From Microvelia longipes (Eukaryota > Arthropoda > Insecta > Hemiptera > Veliidae): a DNA stretch of 64,000 nucleotides. Under the pieces are notes generated by a model, which saw only the letters and a program-made list of their open reading frames with translations, was not told where the DNA came from and searched no databases. The stretch is taken from assembly GCA_018340805.1 (NCBI GenBank), contig JACMZG010001914.1, positions 4,479,411 to 4,543,410 on the forward strand, in the 5' to 3' direction. The translations under genes were made by a program, and so were the position numbers. Numbering within the stretch: the stretch's first letter is position 1; the number at the start of each line of letters is the position of its first letter. This document shows, piece by piece, positions 12,363-22,862 of this stretch.

Positions 12363-12573
12363 TATAGTAGGCTTAGTGCATCAATTTCTTAAGAGTAGGT
12401 TTATTGCGTCGACGCATTAAGTCTGTATGAATACCAAAAAATATACTCCATACATCTTACTTATTCGCATGTGCTTATTGCTTCGACGCAATAAACCTGC
12501 ACCTAGATCACAAGAGTAGGGTTATTGCCTCAATTATAAAAGAGTAGTCTTATTACGTCAACGTGCCAATATG
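12359..12573. repeat. Repeat with TTATTGCGTCGACGCA-type palindromes
   Basis: The motif TTTATTGCGTCGACGCATTAA and its near-palindromic variants (TTGCTTCGACGCAATAAACC, TTAGTGCATCAA) recur several times. The same vocabulary appears at 22295-22545. No coding capacity. Confidence 0.5.
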
Positions 12574-12613
12574 CATAGCAAATAGGTGTAAGCATATAGA
12601 TATGACACTAATA
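12574..12613 (+). repeat. 43-bp minisatellite, left remnant
   Basis: GCAAATAGGTGTAAGCATAT ... GACACTAATA is one unit of the array that continues at 15257-15356 and 19851-20256. It is cut by the mariner-like insertion. Confidence 0.75.
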
Positions 12614-12635
12614 CACAGAATGGAACGTTTCATAT

Positions 12636-13650
12636 ACATCACCCCGACTAACTCAGCTTCTAATGGAGGCCGCGCCGTAATCTACCCACTAAATCGACTG
12701 CCAGGAGTTTAAATAAAATCATTTTTTTGGTAATCGTCTTGCAAGTATGGTAATCAGATTGCCTATTTGTGTTTTTAGTTGATAACTTTTGAATTTCAAA
12801 CTGTAACTTACCATGATATGGACTTTTTCTAAAAGTACACTACAAACAAAACAATTTGGTACCCATACTACAAAATTCCGGCAATTTTTATAGAGCTATC
12901 GTTTGACATACACAAGTACTTTTACTTATTTTTGAATTCCGAAATTTGGTACACCAGAATACATCACCCCGACTAACTCAGCTTCTTATAAAGGAATCGG
13001 CGTAAAATTGGTACCTACCCCCACTAAATCGACTACCAGGAGTTTAAATAAGCAATCATATTTTTGGTAATCGTCTTGCAAGTATGGTAATCAGATTGCC
13101 TATTTGTGTTTTTGTCGATAACTTTAAAATTTAAAAAGGAGCATACCATGATATGGACTTTTTCTAAAAGTACACTACAAACAAAACAATTTGGTACCCA
13201 TACTACAAAATTCCGGCAATTTTTATAGAGCTATCGTTTGACATACACAAGTACTTTTACTTATTTTTGATTTCCGAAATTTGGTACACCAGAATACATC
13301 ACCCCGACTAACTCAGCTTCTTATAGAGGAATCGGCGTAAAATTGGTACCTACCCCCACTAAATCGACTACCAGGAGTTTAAATAAGCAATCATATTTTG
13401 GTAATCGTCTTGCAAGTATGGTAATCAGATTGCCTATTTGTGTTTTTGTCGATAACTTTTGAATTTTAAATAGAACATACCATGATATGGACTTTTTCTA
13501 AAAGTACACTACAAACAAAACAATTTGGTACCATACTACAAAATTCCGGCAATTTTTATAGAGCTATCGTTTGACATACACAAGTACTTTTACTTATTTT
13601 TGATTTCCGAAATTTGGTACACCAGAATTCATCACCTCGACTAACTCAGC
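12636..13650. repeat. Tandem array of about 330 bp units inside the mariner-like element
   Basis: Unit starts at ACATCACC lie at 12636, 12961, 13296 and about 13629, spacing 325, 335 and 333 bp. Three full units share CATGATATGGACTTTTTC, GGTAATCGTCTTGCAAG and AATTTGGTACACCAGAA. Each unit begins with the core of the terminal inverted repeat, so the left terminus itself has been multiplied. Confidence 0.9.
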
Positions 13651-14588
13651 TTCTAATCACTGAAAATTGGTATCTGTCTGTAATTAAACCTTAAAGTATC
13701 CTTCCTGGTTCCTTTTTTGAAACTGCAATTCATTCTTAACAATATTTACTTATTTTAGCCGTGCACAAGCTATAGCTTATACGGCTATTGAATATTTTTT
13801 TTTAATGTAAATTAATTTATTTAATAAAGTACTGAATAATTATTTTTTTTTGTATAAAAAATATTGTAAAATGATTCATAATTGTATTGTTTTAAATTAT
13901 AAAATTTTAGTTCTTTTATTTTTATTATACCGATGTTTGAAATTCCAGAATTTTTCGACAGAGCTATTGTTTGATATACACAAGTAGTTGAAATACTTAT
14001 AAAATAATTTATAGTAACAAAACATGTAATTTTATTACAAATATTTATTATAATTCATTTTTATGTTTTTTGTTGTTGTTTGTTTCACTAGCAAAGTATT
14101 TTTTTTAATGTTTTGACTTAACACTACAACTGTGTCTTTTTACTCAACCAATATTGCTTTCCAGGCTATTTTATGTAAAAATTATTTGATTTAATAATTT
14201 TAGTTGTTTATAACTTGTTATTTATGTTACTATTTGTAACTAATGTTGATGTTTAATTTAGCTAATTTATTAAGAAAAACAAAGTAATATTATTAGATAA
14301 CAGTCTCTTTTATTCCTATTGCAACATTTGCTACTGAAAAAAATAAATGAACATAAATTGTATATCTATTTATTAGTTTATCTTTAAGCCGTTAGCAATA
14401 TCCCTTCCATTTATTACATTAAAAACAATAATACAAATATTATTGAATTTAATAATTCAAAGAAAAATTATTCATCCCTTTATCGGTTTTCGTTGAAGAA
14501 GTGTTTTCTTGTGATTGATTTCGTTTTCTCTAATTAAACCTTTTTCTTATCTACTACCGTAGTTTTTTTATAAACTTTTTGGGTAATA

Positions 14589-15083
14589 ATGTACACCAAT
14601 GAAGAGTATTGTGATGTGCTAAAGATTTTTAGAGGAGCAAGGAGATGTGCCAGGGCTGCTGCTCGGCTGTATCGGGAGATGTATCCTGGGAAGTGTCATC
14701 CTCACTATCAGATTTTCTAGCGGGCTTCATTTCAGGGGGGAGATCATGGTGATTTCGCTGCTCATAGAAACGACAATAGGCCACGCCCAGTGAGAACTGA
14801 ACAACTCATTATTACTGTGCTGACCTACATTGATGTTCATCCAAACGCTAGTGTTCGCAAAATTGTCCAGGTGTGTGGTACCAACCATGCTATGGATTTA
14901 CGGATCTCGCGGGACAACCGTTTTCAGCCGTTAAAGATCAATTTACATCAAGCCTGACTGCTCAGGATTATGAGAAGGACAGAGTTGTGCCGATGGGCCG
15001 AAGAAATTATGTTCCAAACCTCTTCATTTTTTGATAGGCAAGTGTTGTGGACTGATGAATCAACTTTTAAAAGTGACGGTTAA
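14589..15083 (+). pseudogene. Mariner-like transposase remnant
   Basis: One reading frame from ATG 14589 gives a helix-turn-helix N-terminus (MYTNEEYCDVLKIF..., RAAARLYREMYPG). A linker with NRPRPVRTEQL and a second HTH-like stretch (HPNASVRKIVQVCG) follow. The last recognisable part is WTDESTFKSDG, which carries the first Asp of the DDE/D catalytic triad. The frame has internal stops (TAG 14718, then a TGA) and ends with TAA directly after this motif. The second and third catalytic acidic residues are absent, so it cannot encode an active enzyme. The N-terminus resembles the insect mariner-like proteins that carry a DUF4817-type domain; that name is from memory, not a search. Confidence 0.75.
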
Positions 15084-15256
15084 GTGCCCTAGCAAAAATG
15101 TGATATTGGTAACAAATTGTTGTTTTTAGTGCAGAAAAGGTCTTATCAAAGTATGCTCAAATATGATTGAGGTAGATACCAATTTAACGGCGATTGCTCC
15201 ATTAGAAGAAGCTGAGTTAGTCGAGGTGATGTATATGAAATGTACCACCCTGTATA

Positions 15257-15356
15257 ATTGCAAATAGATATAAGCATATAGAGATGACACTAATATATAA
15301 TAACAAATAGATGTAAGCATATAGAGATCACACTTATATTTCATAGGAAATAGATG
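15257..15356 (+). repeat. 43-bp minisatellite, middle segment
   Basis: Just over two units (ATGTAAGCATATAGAGATGA, CACTAATATATAATA) lie between the mariner-like element and the gypsy 5' LTR. Confidence 0.9.
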
Positions 15357-15522
15357 GGTCATGTTTATTTAGTTTATTTTATTTTATTGACGACACTGTT
15401 TTCTTATGTTTACATTTTGTTCTGACAGAAAATATACTCAGTTGAATTTTGATTTCTAATTGATTTTCAATTATTGAATTTACTTAAGTTTAATGTTATG
15501 TAACTATTGTAAATACATAATA
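15357..15522 (+). repeat. 5' LTR of the gypsy element
   Basis: This 166-bp copy matches 19685-19850 except for about three or four differences: the first base, a T/A run near 15378, and a T-run near 15470. The right end is ...AATACATAATA. Confidence 0.93.
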
Positions 15523-15523
15523 G

Positions 15524-15539
15524 TGGCGCTGCGGACAGG
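15524..15539 (+). promoter_or_regulatory. Primer-binding site for minus-strand synthesis
   Basis: TGGCGCTGCGGACAGG starts one base after the LTR. TGG pairs with the universal tRNA CCA end. The rest looks like the 3' end of a serine tRNA with about one mismatch; the tRNA identity is from memory and not verified. Confidence 0.7.
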
Positions 15540-15592
15540 ATTCTGTTGCCTTGAGATCTTGATATTATGCGAAAATCACCAATTTTCTGTAA

Positions 15593-16570
15593 GTATTAGC
15601 AAGTATTAATAATACGAAAAACAGACAATATCAAGAGGAATCTGAGACAACAGATTTCCTAAAAGCTATTTTGGAACAAAATAAAAGCCTTCAAGCTGCG
15701 GTTACGTGTTTACTAGAAAATGCTAACAGCTCTGCTAGGCAGAACGATATTGTTCCTTCCAATCCCGGTGCAAGCAGAGGTGTGCCGGGACTTTCCTTCG
15801 ATAAATTTGATGAGACACTAGAAACTTTTGAGACTTATTTAGAACGGTTTACTGCATATCTCGACGTCCAAAATGTTAATGAAAGCCTCCGGGCCAAACG
15901 TTAGTTTCAGTATTAAGTCCAGACAAGTTTACTCTTTTAAAAAGTCTCTTATACCCTGAGACATATAAGCAAAAGACTTTTGAGGAATTAAAAGAGGTTC
16001 TCATAACACATTTACAACCTCGTCCGTTAATAATTCCCAGTCGATATGCTTTGGTGAACCGGAAACAACGGGAAGGGGAGAGCTTATCGGTTTACTTGTC
16101 GGAACTTCGAAAACTTGCTTCTTTCTGCAAGTATCCAGAAAATATGCTGTCTACGGTACTAAGGGATGTCTTTGTAGGCGGATTACGTTCAAAAGCTGTG
16201 TTAGATCGTCTATTCGAAGAAGACAATATACCTCTAGACAAAACAATAGAGATAGCCACAGCAATGGAACGTGCTAATGCGAGCTCAGAACAACTTTTAC
16301 GTTCGCATAAACCGTTTAATATGCTGGCTGAGAGTGCTCAACCTCAAAATACTACCTCTTCATGCAACCAAGTTAAGACTTCTTCACCTCAACACTATGA
16401 GCAAAATAAAAACTCTGTGATATGCTATCGATGTGGGGGTCCCCATACAGTAAGGGATTGTACAGAAAGGGGTTAAAATGCACCTTTTGCAAGAAAAAAA
16501 ATCACGTTGAAGCTGTTTGTAGAGTTAAGAAAAACAGTAGCAGGAACAAACAAAAAAAAGCAAGGAAAAA
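15593..16570 (+). pseudogene. Gypsy gag, frameshifted
   Basis: The frame from about 15593 (no ATG visible) contains LSFDKFDETLETFETYLERF, a capsid-type motif common in arthropod gypsy Gag. The frame is lost near 15903 and resumes in another phase at about 15904-16476 (REGESLSVYLSELRKLA). This second part ends in a zinc knuckle, CYRCGGPHTVRDC. After a further frame change a second knuckle-like CTFCKKKNHVEAVC follows at about 16480-16525. Gag would form the particle and bind RNA through the knuckles. With its present breaks it cannot be made as one protein. Confidence 0.85.
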
Positions 16571-16573
16571 CAG

Positions 16574-19533
16574 ATGTTGAGAACAAGTCAGGGGTCACAT
16601 GAATCGCTTGCGAGGTCGTCTTCACGACAAGACTCTGCAGAAGATATATATTACGAGGGAGTAGAAGAAACCATACCTATGCATATAAGAAAAGTTGTAG
16701 ACTCTAGTAAAAAATCTGACAGTGAGCATTTTAAAAAACCTATTATGATTGGTTTAACGATTGATGGGGCTCCTGCCAAGATGGAGATGGATACTGGAGC
16801 GGTTTACTCGGTCATGGGGTTGCACAATTTCAGGAAAATTTCTAAGATAAACTACGAACAAACGTCTGTAATTTTTAAAAGCTACAGTCAAGAAACAGTT
16901 AAGCCTCTAGGTGTGGCCTGGGTAACAGTAAAGTACAAATACACGGTGCGAAGATTAAAACTCTTTATTGTTGAAAATAACTTACCCACCATACTTGGCA
17001 GAGATTGGATATTTAAACTTGACATGAAATTACCTTCTATTTACTCACTCGGAAATGACTTAACAGTTAAGGCTCAAATATCTAACAAGGAACTGGACGA
17101 ACTTCTAGCCAAGTATCCAAAAGTATTTGAGGAAAATTTAGGAGAAATTAACGATTACGAGTGTCAAATACATTTAAAACCTGACGCAAAACCAATTTTC
17201 AGAAAAGCTAGACCAGTCCCTCTTGCTTTAAAAACAAGAATAGACGAAGAAATTGACCATCTGGAAAGGACAAAAGTAATTTCTAAAGTTTCTTTTTCAG
17301 ATTGGGCAACCCCGGTAGTGCCAGTCGTTAAGCCCAATGGGAAAATTCGTCTATGCGCCAACTATAGTGTAACACTGAATCCGTACATACACGTAACGCA
17401 ATATCCTTTGCCAAGAACAGAAGAATTATTTGCTAAACTGAACGGGGGTGAACAGTTTACGCGATTGGACTTAAGTACAGCGTACCTACACATGAGGTTA
17501 ACAGAAGATAGCACTAAACTTCTTACAATTAACACCCATAAAGGACTGTACAAGTGCAACAGATTAATGTTTGGGATAAGTTCAGCGCCCTCCGAGTGGC
17601 AAAGATATACGGACTCGTTGCTAGGGAATATTCCTGGAGTGTGTGTGTTTTTTGATGATATTGCTATAACGGGGAAAACAAGAAAAGAACACATGGACCG
17701 GCTTGAAACCGTTCTTAAAAGACTGTCTACAGCTAATTTAAGAGTCAATAAGGCCAAAAGCGATTTTTTTAAAAGTGAAGTCATCTATCTGGGATTCAAA
17801 ATTGATCGAAACGGGATTCATACGACAGCAGAAAAATAAAAGCATTACAGGACATTCCCCAGCCTAAAAACGTTAAAGAGGTTAAAGCGTTCTTGGGGAT
17901 GGTTACGTTTTATAGGCGTTTTTTCCCGCACCTTTCAACAGTCGCATACCCTCTAAACGAATTGACTAAAAAAGACATACCCTTCATTTGGAATAAAAAG
18001 TGCGAAGAAGCTTTTAATAATATCAAATTAGAATTAACTTCTTCTAAAATTTTAGCTCATTATGATCCGATGTTGCCTCTAATTCTAGCTGTAGACGCGT
18101 CTCCGGTAGGTATGGGTGCCGTGTTATCACACCAGTATCCGGATGGTAAGGAACGACCCATAGCCTATGCTTCAAATACACTATCGCCAACTCAAAAAAA
18201 ATATTCTCAATTAGACAAAGAAGCGTTAGCCAACGTTTTATTCTATATACAGACCATCAGCCATTAGTCCATATTTTTGGAAATAAAACTGGACTTCCCT
18301 GTTTAAGCGCAGCCCGGTTGTTACGCTACGCAATGTTTCTTCAAGGGTTCCTGTTCGATATTCGGTACCGTAAAACTGACAATCATGGAAGATTGTCTAG
18401 ATTGCCTCTTAAGTCAGAAGAAATATACAGGCAGGATGATCTAGGACTGTACTTAATATCACAAATGGACACCCTACCTATTTCACCTAAAGAAGTAGCC
18501 GAGGAAACGCAAAAAGACCTGGAAATGAAAAAATTGTACAATGAGCTTAAACTAGGAGGGCAGTTATCTTCGTACACCTTAGAAAGTGGATGTATATTTC
18601 AAGGAAGCCGGTTGTATGTGCCCTCAAAGTTTAGAAAAGCAATGTTGCACGAACTTCATTTATGTCATTTTGGGGTGGTTAAGATGAAAGGGCTTTCGCG
18701 TTCATTAATATATTGGCCAAAGATGGATGCAGAGATAGAAAGCATGACTAGAAGCTGTAAAAGCTGCTTAGAAAATCAGAGGAATCCTACGAATTCAGAA
18801 GTTCATCATTAAGAATATCCTCTAAAACAGTGGGAACGGATCCATGTCGACTTTGCTGGTCCTTTTTGCGGTTCCACATTTCTGGTAGTAGCCGATGCAT
18901 ATTCCAAATGGATGGAAGTATTCTTAGTAAATTCAACATCTACGATAACCACTATCAGGAAGCTCAAAGAATTGTTTGCAAGGTACGGACTTTCAGAGAT
19001 TTTGGTCAGCGACAATGGATCGGCTTTCACTAGTTAGGAGTTTGCTGATTTTCTGAAAATGAATAGCATTAGACATATTACGTGTGCACCTTTTCATCCT
19101 TCGTCTAATGGTCAGCAGAGAGGTGTGTGGGCTCATTAAAACAAACCTTAAAAGCGCTAAAAGATTCCCCAGGAACAATGTTGACAAGCTCCAAACATTC
19201 CTACTAGCGTATCGAAGGGCCCCTAATATGACTACAGGAGTAAGCCCAGCTCAACTATTCTTAAAGCGAGAACTCCGAACCAGATTGACCTGCATGAGAC
19301 CTGACGTGGGATCTACTGTTAAATACAAACAGTATAAAGATAATCTTTGCCTACAAGATAGAGTTTTTAAAGTAGGCGAAACAGTAGTGGTAAGACAATA
19401 TAATAGACCTAATCAGAAATGGATCTTAGGAAAAATCGTCAGTCGAGATGGCCAGCTGCACTACACGGTAGAAGTAGAGGGGTCTTTCCATAGAAGACAT
19501 GTTGATCAGCTCCAAAGAACTGAGCAGCCGTGA
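16574..19533 (+). pseudogene. Gypsy pol (protease, RT, RNase H, integrase), broken
   Basis: The first segment (ATG 16574 to 17839, 421 residues) has the aspartic protease motif DTGA at residues 73-76 and ILGRDW near 140. RT covers about residues 205-410, with catalytic Asp in FTRLDLS (about 299) and FFDD (359-362). The frame breaks at about 17836. RNase H follows in 17893-18267 (LAVDASPVGMGAVLS, QLDKEALA) but about 20 codons appear deleted near 18235-18250. The next segment (18318-18812) carries the integrase H..H..C..C zinc region (HLCHFGVV ... SCKSC). The DDE core is visible as HVDFAGPF and VSDNGSAF, interrupted by stops at 18810 and 19035 and a one-base loss near 19115. The C-terminal part (19130-19533) ends near RRHVDQL. 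Confidence 0.9.
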
Positions 19534-19668
19534 GTCCGAGACCAGAGTACAGCCTACTCTGGTCTCGGACCCTCTATTGAACAACAATCCTACCGCTAAT
19601 GTACAAGGACCTCTAAGACGATCCGCTAGGAAGCCAAGAGCACCACAGAGATATTCTCCCTAATTTTT

Positions 19669-19684
19669 TAAGGGGGGGAAATGT
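19669..19684 (+). promoter_or_regulatory. Polypurine tract
   Basis: AAGGGGGGGAAATG abuts the 3' LTR, the expected position for plus-strand priming. Confidence 0.85.
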
Positions 19685-19850
19685 TGTCATGTTTATTTAG
19701 TTTTTTTATTTTATTGACGACACTGTTTTCTTATGTTTACATTTTGTTCTGACAGAAAATATACTCAGTTGAATTTTGATTTCTAATTGATTTTCAATTT
19801 ATTGAATTTACTTAAGTTTAATGTTATGTAACTATTGTAAATACATAATA
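19685..19850 (+). repeat. 3' LTR of the gypsy element
   Basis: TGTCATGTTTATTTAG ... AATACATAATA, 166 bp, near identical to the 5' copy. It is followed at once by the AGATG target duplication and the minisatellite. Confidence 0.93.
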
Positions 19851-20256
19851 AGATGTAAGCATATAGAGATGGCACTTATATTTCATAGGAAATAGATTTA
19901 AGCATATAGAGATGACACTTATATTTCATAGGAAATAGATGTAAGCATATAGAGATGACACTAATATATAATAGCAAATAGATGTAATCATATAGAGATG
20001 ACACTAATATATAATAGCAAATAGATGTAAGCATATAGAGATGACACTTATATTTCATAGGAAATAGATGTAAGCATATAGAGATGACACTATATATATA
20101 GCAAATAGATGTAAGCATATAGAGCTGACACTTCATAGGAAATAGATGTAAGCATATAGAGATGACACTAATATATAATAGCAAATAGATGTAAGCATAT
20201 AGAGATGACACTTATATTACATAGGAAATAAGTGTGAGAATATAAATATGACACAT
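19851..20256 (+). repeat. 43-bp minisatellite, right segment
   Basis: About nine units share ATGTAAGCATATAGAGATGA. They alternate between two subtypes, CACTAATATATAATAGCAAATAG-like and CACTTATATTTCATAGGAAATAG-like. One or two units are shortened. On the minus strand the array is open and gives a false Tyr/Ile/Leu/Ser repeat peptide. Confidence 0.93.
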
Positions 20257-20285
20257 TTTGTTTTTTACATAAATGTAAAGTTTAG

Positions 20286-20562
20286 GTAAATACAGGTGAA
20301 TGTACTAGGTTGGGCCAGCATCAGTTATCAAAACATCAGATAATACAGAATTTAAATGGTGAAGATGGGAAAGCTTTTGTCAATTTTGCACGAAAAGCAA
20401 GGACGTATGGCGAGTTCTTAAAAGGTAACGATGCCTTTTTTTGCGTTTAAACCCGTAAAAACGGTCTCTCTCAAATCTCACTCAACTGATTTACCCCAGA
20501 GTTTTGACACATCCAATCATCTAGGAAGCACATCCTCCGTACATGGTGGCACTTATGAGTAG
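20286..20562 (+). pseudogene. Unidentified coding remnant in two frames
   Basis: Frame 20286-20450 encodes an ordinary-looking peptide containing QNLNGEDGKAFVNFARKA and RTYGEFLKGNDAFF. At a seven-T run (20435-20442) the frame shifts, and the next frame continues with FKPVKTVSLKSHSTDL to a stop at 20560-20562. The composition looks protein-like, unlike the surrounding low-complexity frames. TACAG just before GTGAATG at 20296 could be a splice acceptor, so an exon of a host gene is possible. A transposon remnant is equally possible. I do not recognise the family. Confidence 0.35.
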
Positions 20563-20999
20563 TCCGCTGTGTGCCCAGTTCATTTAGCCAAACTAGACTC
20601 ACCGCTCAGGCTAGTGTATTGCAGTAGTGCAGTATACTGTGCTGAGATTTCTCAAATGGTTTTTTCACGAAAGTTATTACATATTATTAAAAAGAATAAT
20701 ATCCTTTAATTCAATGTAATCATTTTATACATTAAAGGCATTCAAAGATGAACAACAAGCACTGAAAATTTATCACTGATAGTTTATTATGTTCACAAAA
20801 CATTTTAAAACACAAAATTACTACTAATGTTTCGTTTTACTTATTTAAAATAGCATAAATATAATTATAATATTGTTAAAATATTATAATTAAAATGATA
20901 AAATACATCGATTATTATTGGGTCAATCCATATCAAGTGTCCCAGACTTGGAATGCTCAAAAAAAATAGATTTTGATAATTATTTTGCTACTGATACCT
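20563..20999. other. Intergenic stretch up to the gap
   Basis: Nothing recognisable. The first part (to about 20660) is less AT-rich and may belong to the remnant before it. Confidence 0.45.
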
Positions 21000-21999
21000 N
21001 NNNNNNNNNNNNNNNNNNNNNNNNNNNNNNNNNNNNNNNNNNNNNNNNNNNNNNNNNNNNNNNNNNNNNNNNNNNNNNNNNNNNNNNNNNNNNNNNNNNN
21101 NNNNNNNNNNNNNNNNNNNNNNNNNNNNNNNNNNNNNNNNNNNNNNNNNNNNNNNNNNNNNNNNNNNNNNNNNNNNNNNNNNNNNNNNNNNNNNNNNNNN
21201 NNNNNNNNNNNNNNNNNNNNNNNNNNNNNNNNNNNNNNNNNNNNNNNNNNNNNNNNNNNNNNNNNNNNNNNNNNNNNNNNNNNNNNNNNNNNNNNNNNNN
21301 NNNNNNNNNNNNNNNNNNNNNNNNNNNNNNNNNNNNNNNNNNNNNNNNNNNNNNNNNNNNNNNNNNNNNNNNNNNNNNNNNNNNNNNNNNNNNNNNNNNN
21401 NNNNNNNNNNNNNNNNNNNNNNNNNNNNNNNNNNNNNNNNNNNNNNNNNNNNNNNNNNNNNNNNNNNNNNNNNNNNNNNNNNNNNNNNNNNNNNNNNNNN
21501 NNNNNNNNNNNNNNNNNNNNNNNNNNNNNNNNNNNNNNNNNNNNNNNNNNNNNNNNNNNNNNNNNNNNNNNNNNNNNNNNNNNNNNNNNNNNNNNNNNNN
21601 NNNNNNNNNNNNNNNNNNNNNNNNNNNNNNNNNNNNNNNNNNNNNNNNNNNNNNNNNNNNNNNNNNNNNNNNNNNNNNNNNNNNNNNNNNNNNNNNNNNN
21701 NNNNNNNNNNNNNNNNNNNNNNNNNNNNNNNNNNNNNNNNNNNNNNNNNNNNNNNNNNNNNNNNNNNNNNNNNNNNNNNNNNNNNNNNNNNNNNNNNNNN
21801 NNNNNNNNNNNNNNNNNNNNNNNNNNNNNNNNNNNNNNNNNNNNNNNNNNNNNNNNNNNNNNNNNNNNNNNNNNNNNNNNNNNNNNNNNNNNNNNNNNNN
21901 NNNNNNNNNNNNNNNNNNNNNNNNNNNNNNNNNNNNNNNNNNNNNNNNNNNNNNNNNNNNNNNNNNNNNNNNNNNNNNNNNNNNNNNNNNNNNNNNNNN
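21000..21999. other. Assembly gap of 1000 N
   Basis: Exactly 1000 unresolved bases, probably a fixed-size scaffolding gap; the true length is unknown. Open frames drawn across it are artefacts. Confidence 0.99.
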
Positions 22000-22294
22000 T
22001 TATCTTTTACATCTAGCTTAATAATCACCTATTACTGCACTCACCCAGAGGGCAACAAATACTTACATTCCCAACAGATACAACCAGTAGCGAAGATATA
22101 TAACTCAGATCAGTTTGCGAGCCGTGTAGCAATATTTTAGTTTCCATAACACAAACTTACTAAAGAAATCACAACTAACACAACAAACGACACAAACCAC
22201 GACAAACACACTCCAAACAAACCGGCCGTTCCCATATCTCCTGAAATGTAAGAACTCACTTACGCTTCGTTCACAAAAGATAACATGTTTGTCG
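22000..22294. other. Intergenic stretch after the gap
   Basis: No gene or repeat recognised. A CACAAC/CAAAC-rich patch is seen at 22170-22220. Confidence 0.45.
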
Positions 22295-22545
22295 AGACGC
22301 AATATCCTACTCTAATGTTAACATTGCAGTTTATTGCTCAGATGCAATAAGCACATGCAAAAAGATAACGATGTATGTACAAATTGATGCAGTATGCCTG
22401 CAGTTTAATAGTGTGAGTGCTTGTATTAGTGTGAGTGAAGGTAGTTTTATATTGACGCGCTAAACCTACTCCTGAAGAAAATTTGCAGGCATAGTGCTTC
22501 AGGCTTAGTGCGTCAATGATTCAATGTAATTGACGCAATAAAGAT
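22295..22545. repeat. Second block of the GACGCAATA-type repeat
   Basis: GATGCAATAAGCACATGC, GACGCGCTAAACCTACTC, GGCTTAGTGCGTCAATG and TTGACGCAATAAAG echo the block at 12359-12573. Confidence 0.5.
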
Positions 22546-22862
22546 ACCAGTTTATAGCTATATATATAATTCTTTATTCACATCATAAGAAAGTGAAACG
22601 TGATATGCTTGTATGAGTGCTATGTAAAGTGTGATTGTAGATATGCAATGTAATTCGTATCAACTAACATTTTCAATGAACAAACCGATCATAAAAAGCA
22701 TAAATAGAATGTTTAAGAAAAAAATAATGGAGGATGGAGGTTATCAAAAGCAGGTTCTCGGGGAAAAAATATAAATAGTTGAGGTCGAGCTGTCTAGAAC
22801 AGTGGTATCTTGGGAATAGTCTGATATATAGGTTATCAATGAGGAAAAGAGAAGAAGGAAGA

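Larger units (their letters stand above)
12614..15254 (+). mobile_element. Mariner/Tc1-like element, degenerate, with terminal inverted repeats
   Basis: The ends are CACAGAATGG on the left and CCACCCTGTA on the right (TACAGGGTGG when complemented). Each is flanked by a TA dinucleotide (12612-12613 and 15255-15256), as expected for Tc1/mariner insertion. The inverted repeats run about 55-60 bp and share CATATACATCACC and CGACTAACTCAGCTTC. The interior holds a decayed transposase (14589-15083) and a threefold tandem copy of the left end (12636-13629). The element sits inside the 43-bp minisatellite. Confidence 0.8.
15357..19850 (+). mobile_element. Ty3/gypsy LTR retrotransposon, complete outline but frameshifted
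   Basis: The order is 5' LTR, primer-binding site, gag, protease, reverse transcriptase, RNase H, integrase, polypurine tract, 3' LTR, about 4.5 kb in all. The flanks are AGATG (15352-15356) and AGATG (19851-19855), a 5-bp target duplication, and they rejoin into an intact minisatellite unit when the element is removed. The order protease-RT-RNaseH-integrase identifies the Ty3/gypsy group. No envelope-like frame is seen between integrase and the 3' LTR. At least six breaks interrupt the reading frames. Confidence 0.93.

Noticed and set aside
17164..17784. Minus-strand frames inside the gypsy pol region (also 18383, 18809, 18993)
   Set aside because: Antisense shadows of protease, RT and integrase coding sequence.
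20918..22028. Three 346-367-codon open frames across the N gap
   Set aside because: They consist almost wholly of unknown residues from the 1000 N; only a few real codons at each end.
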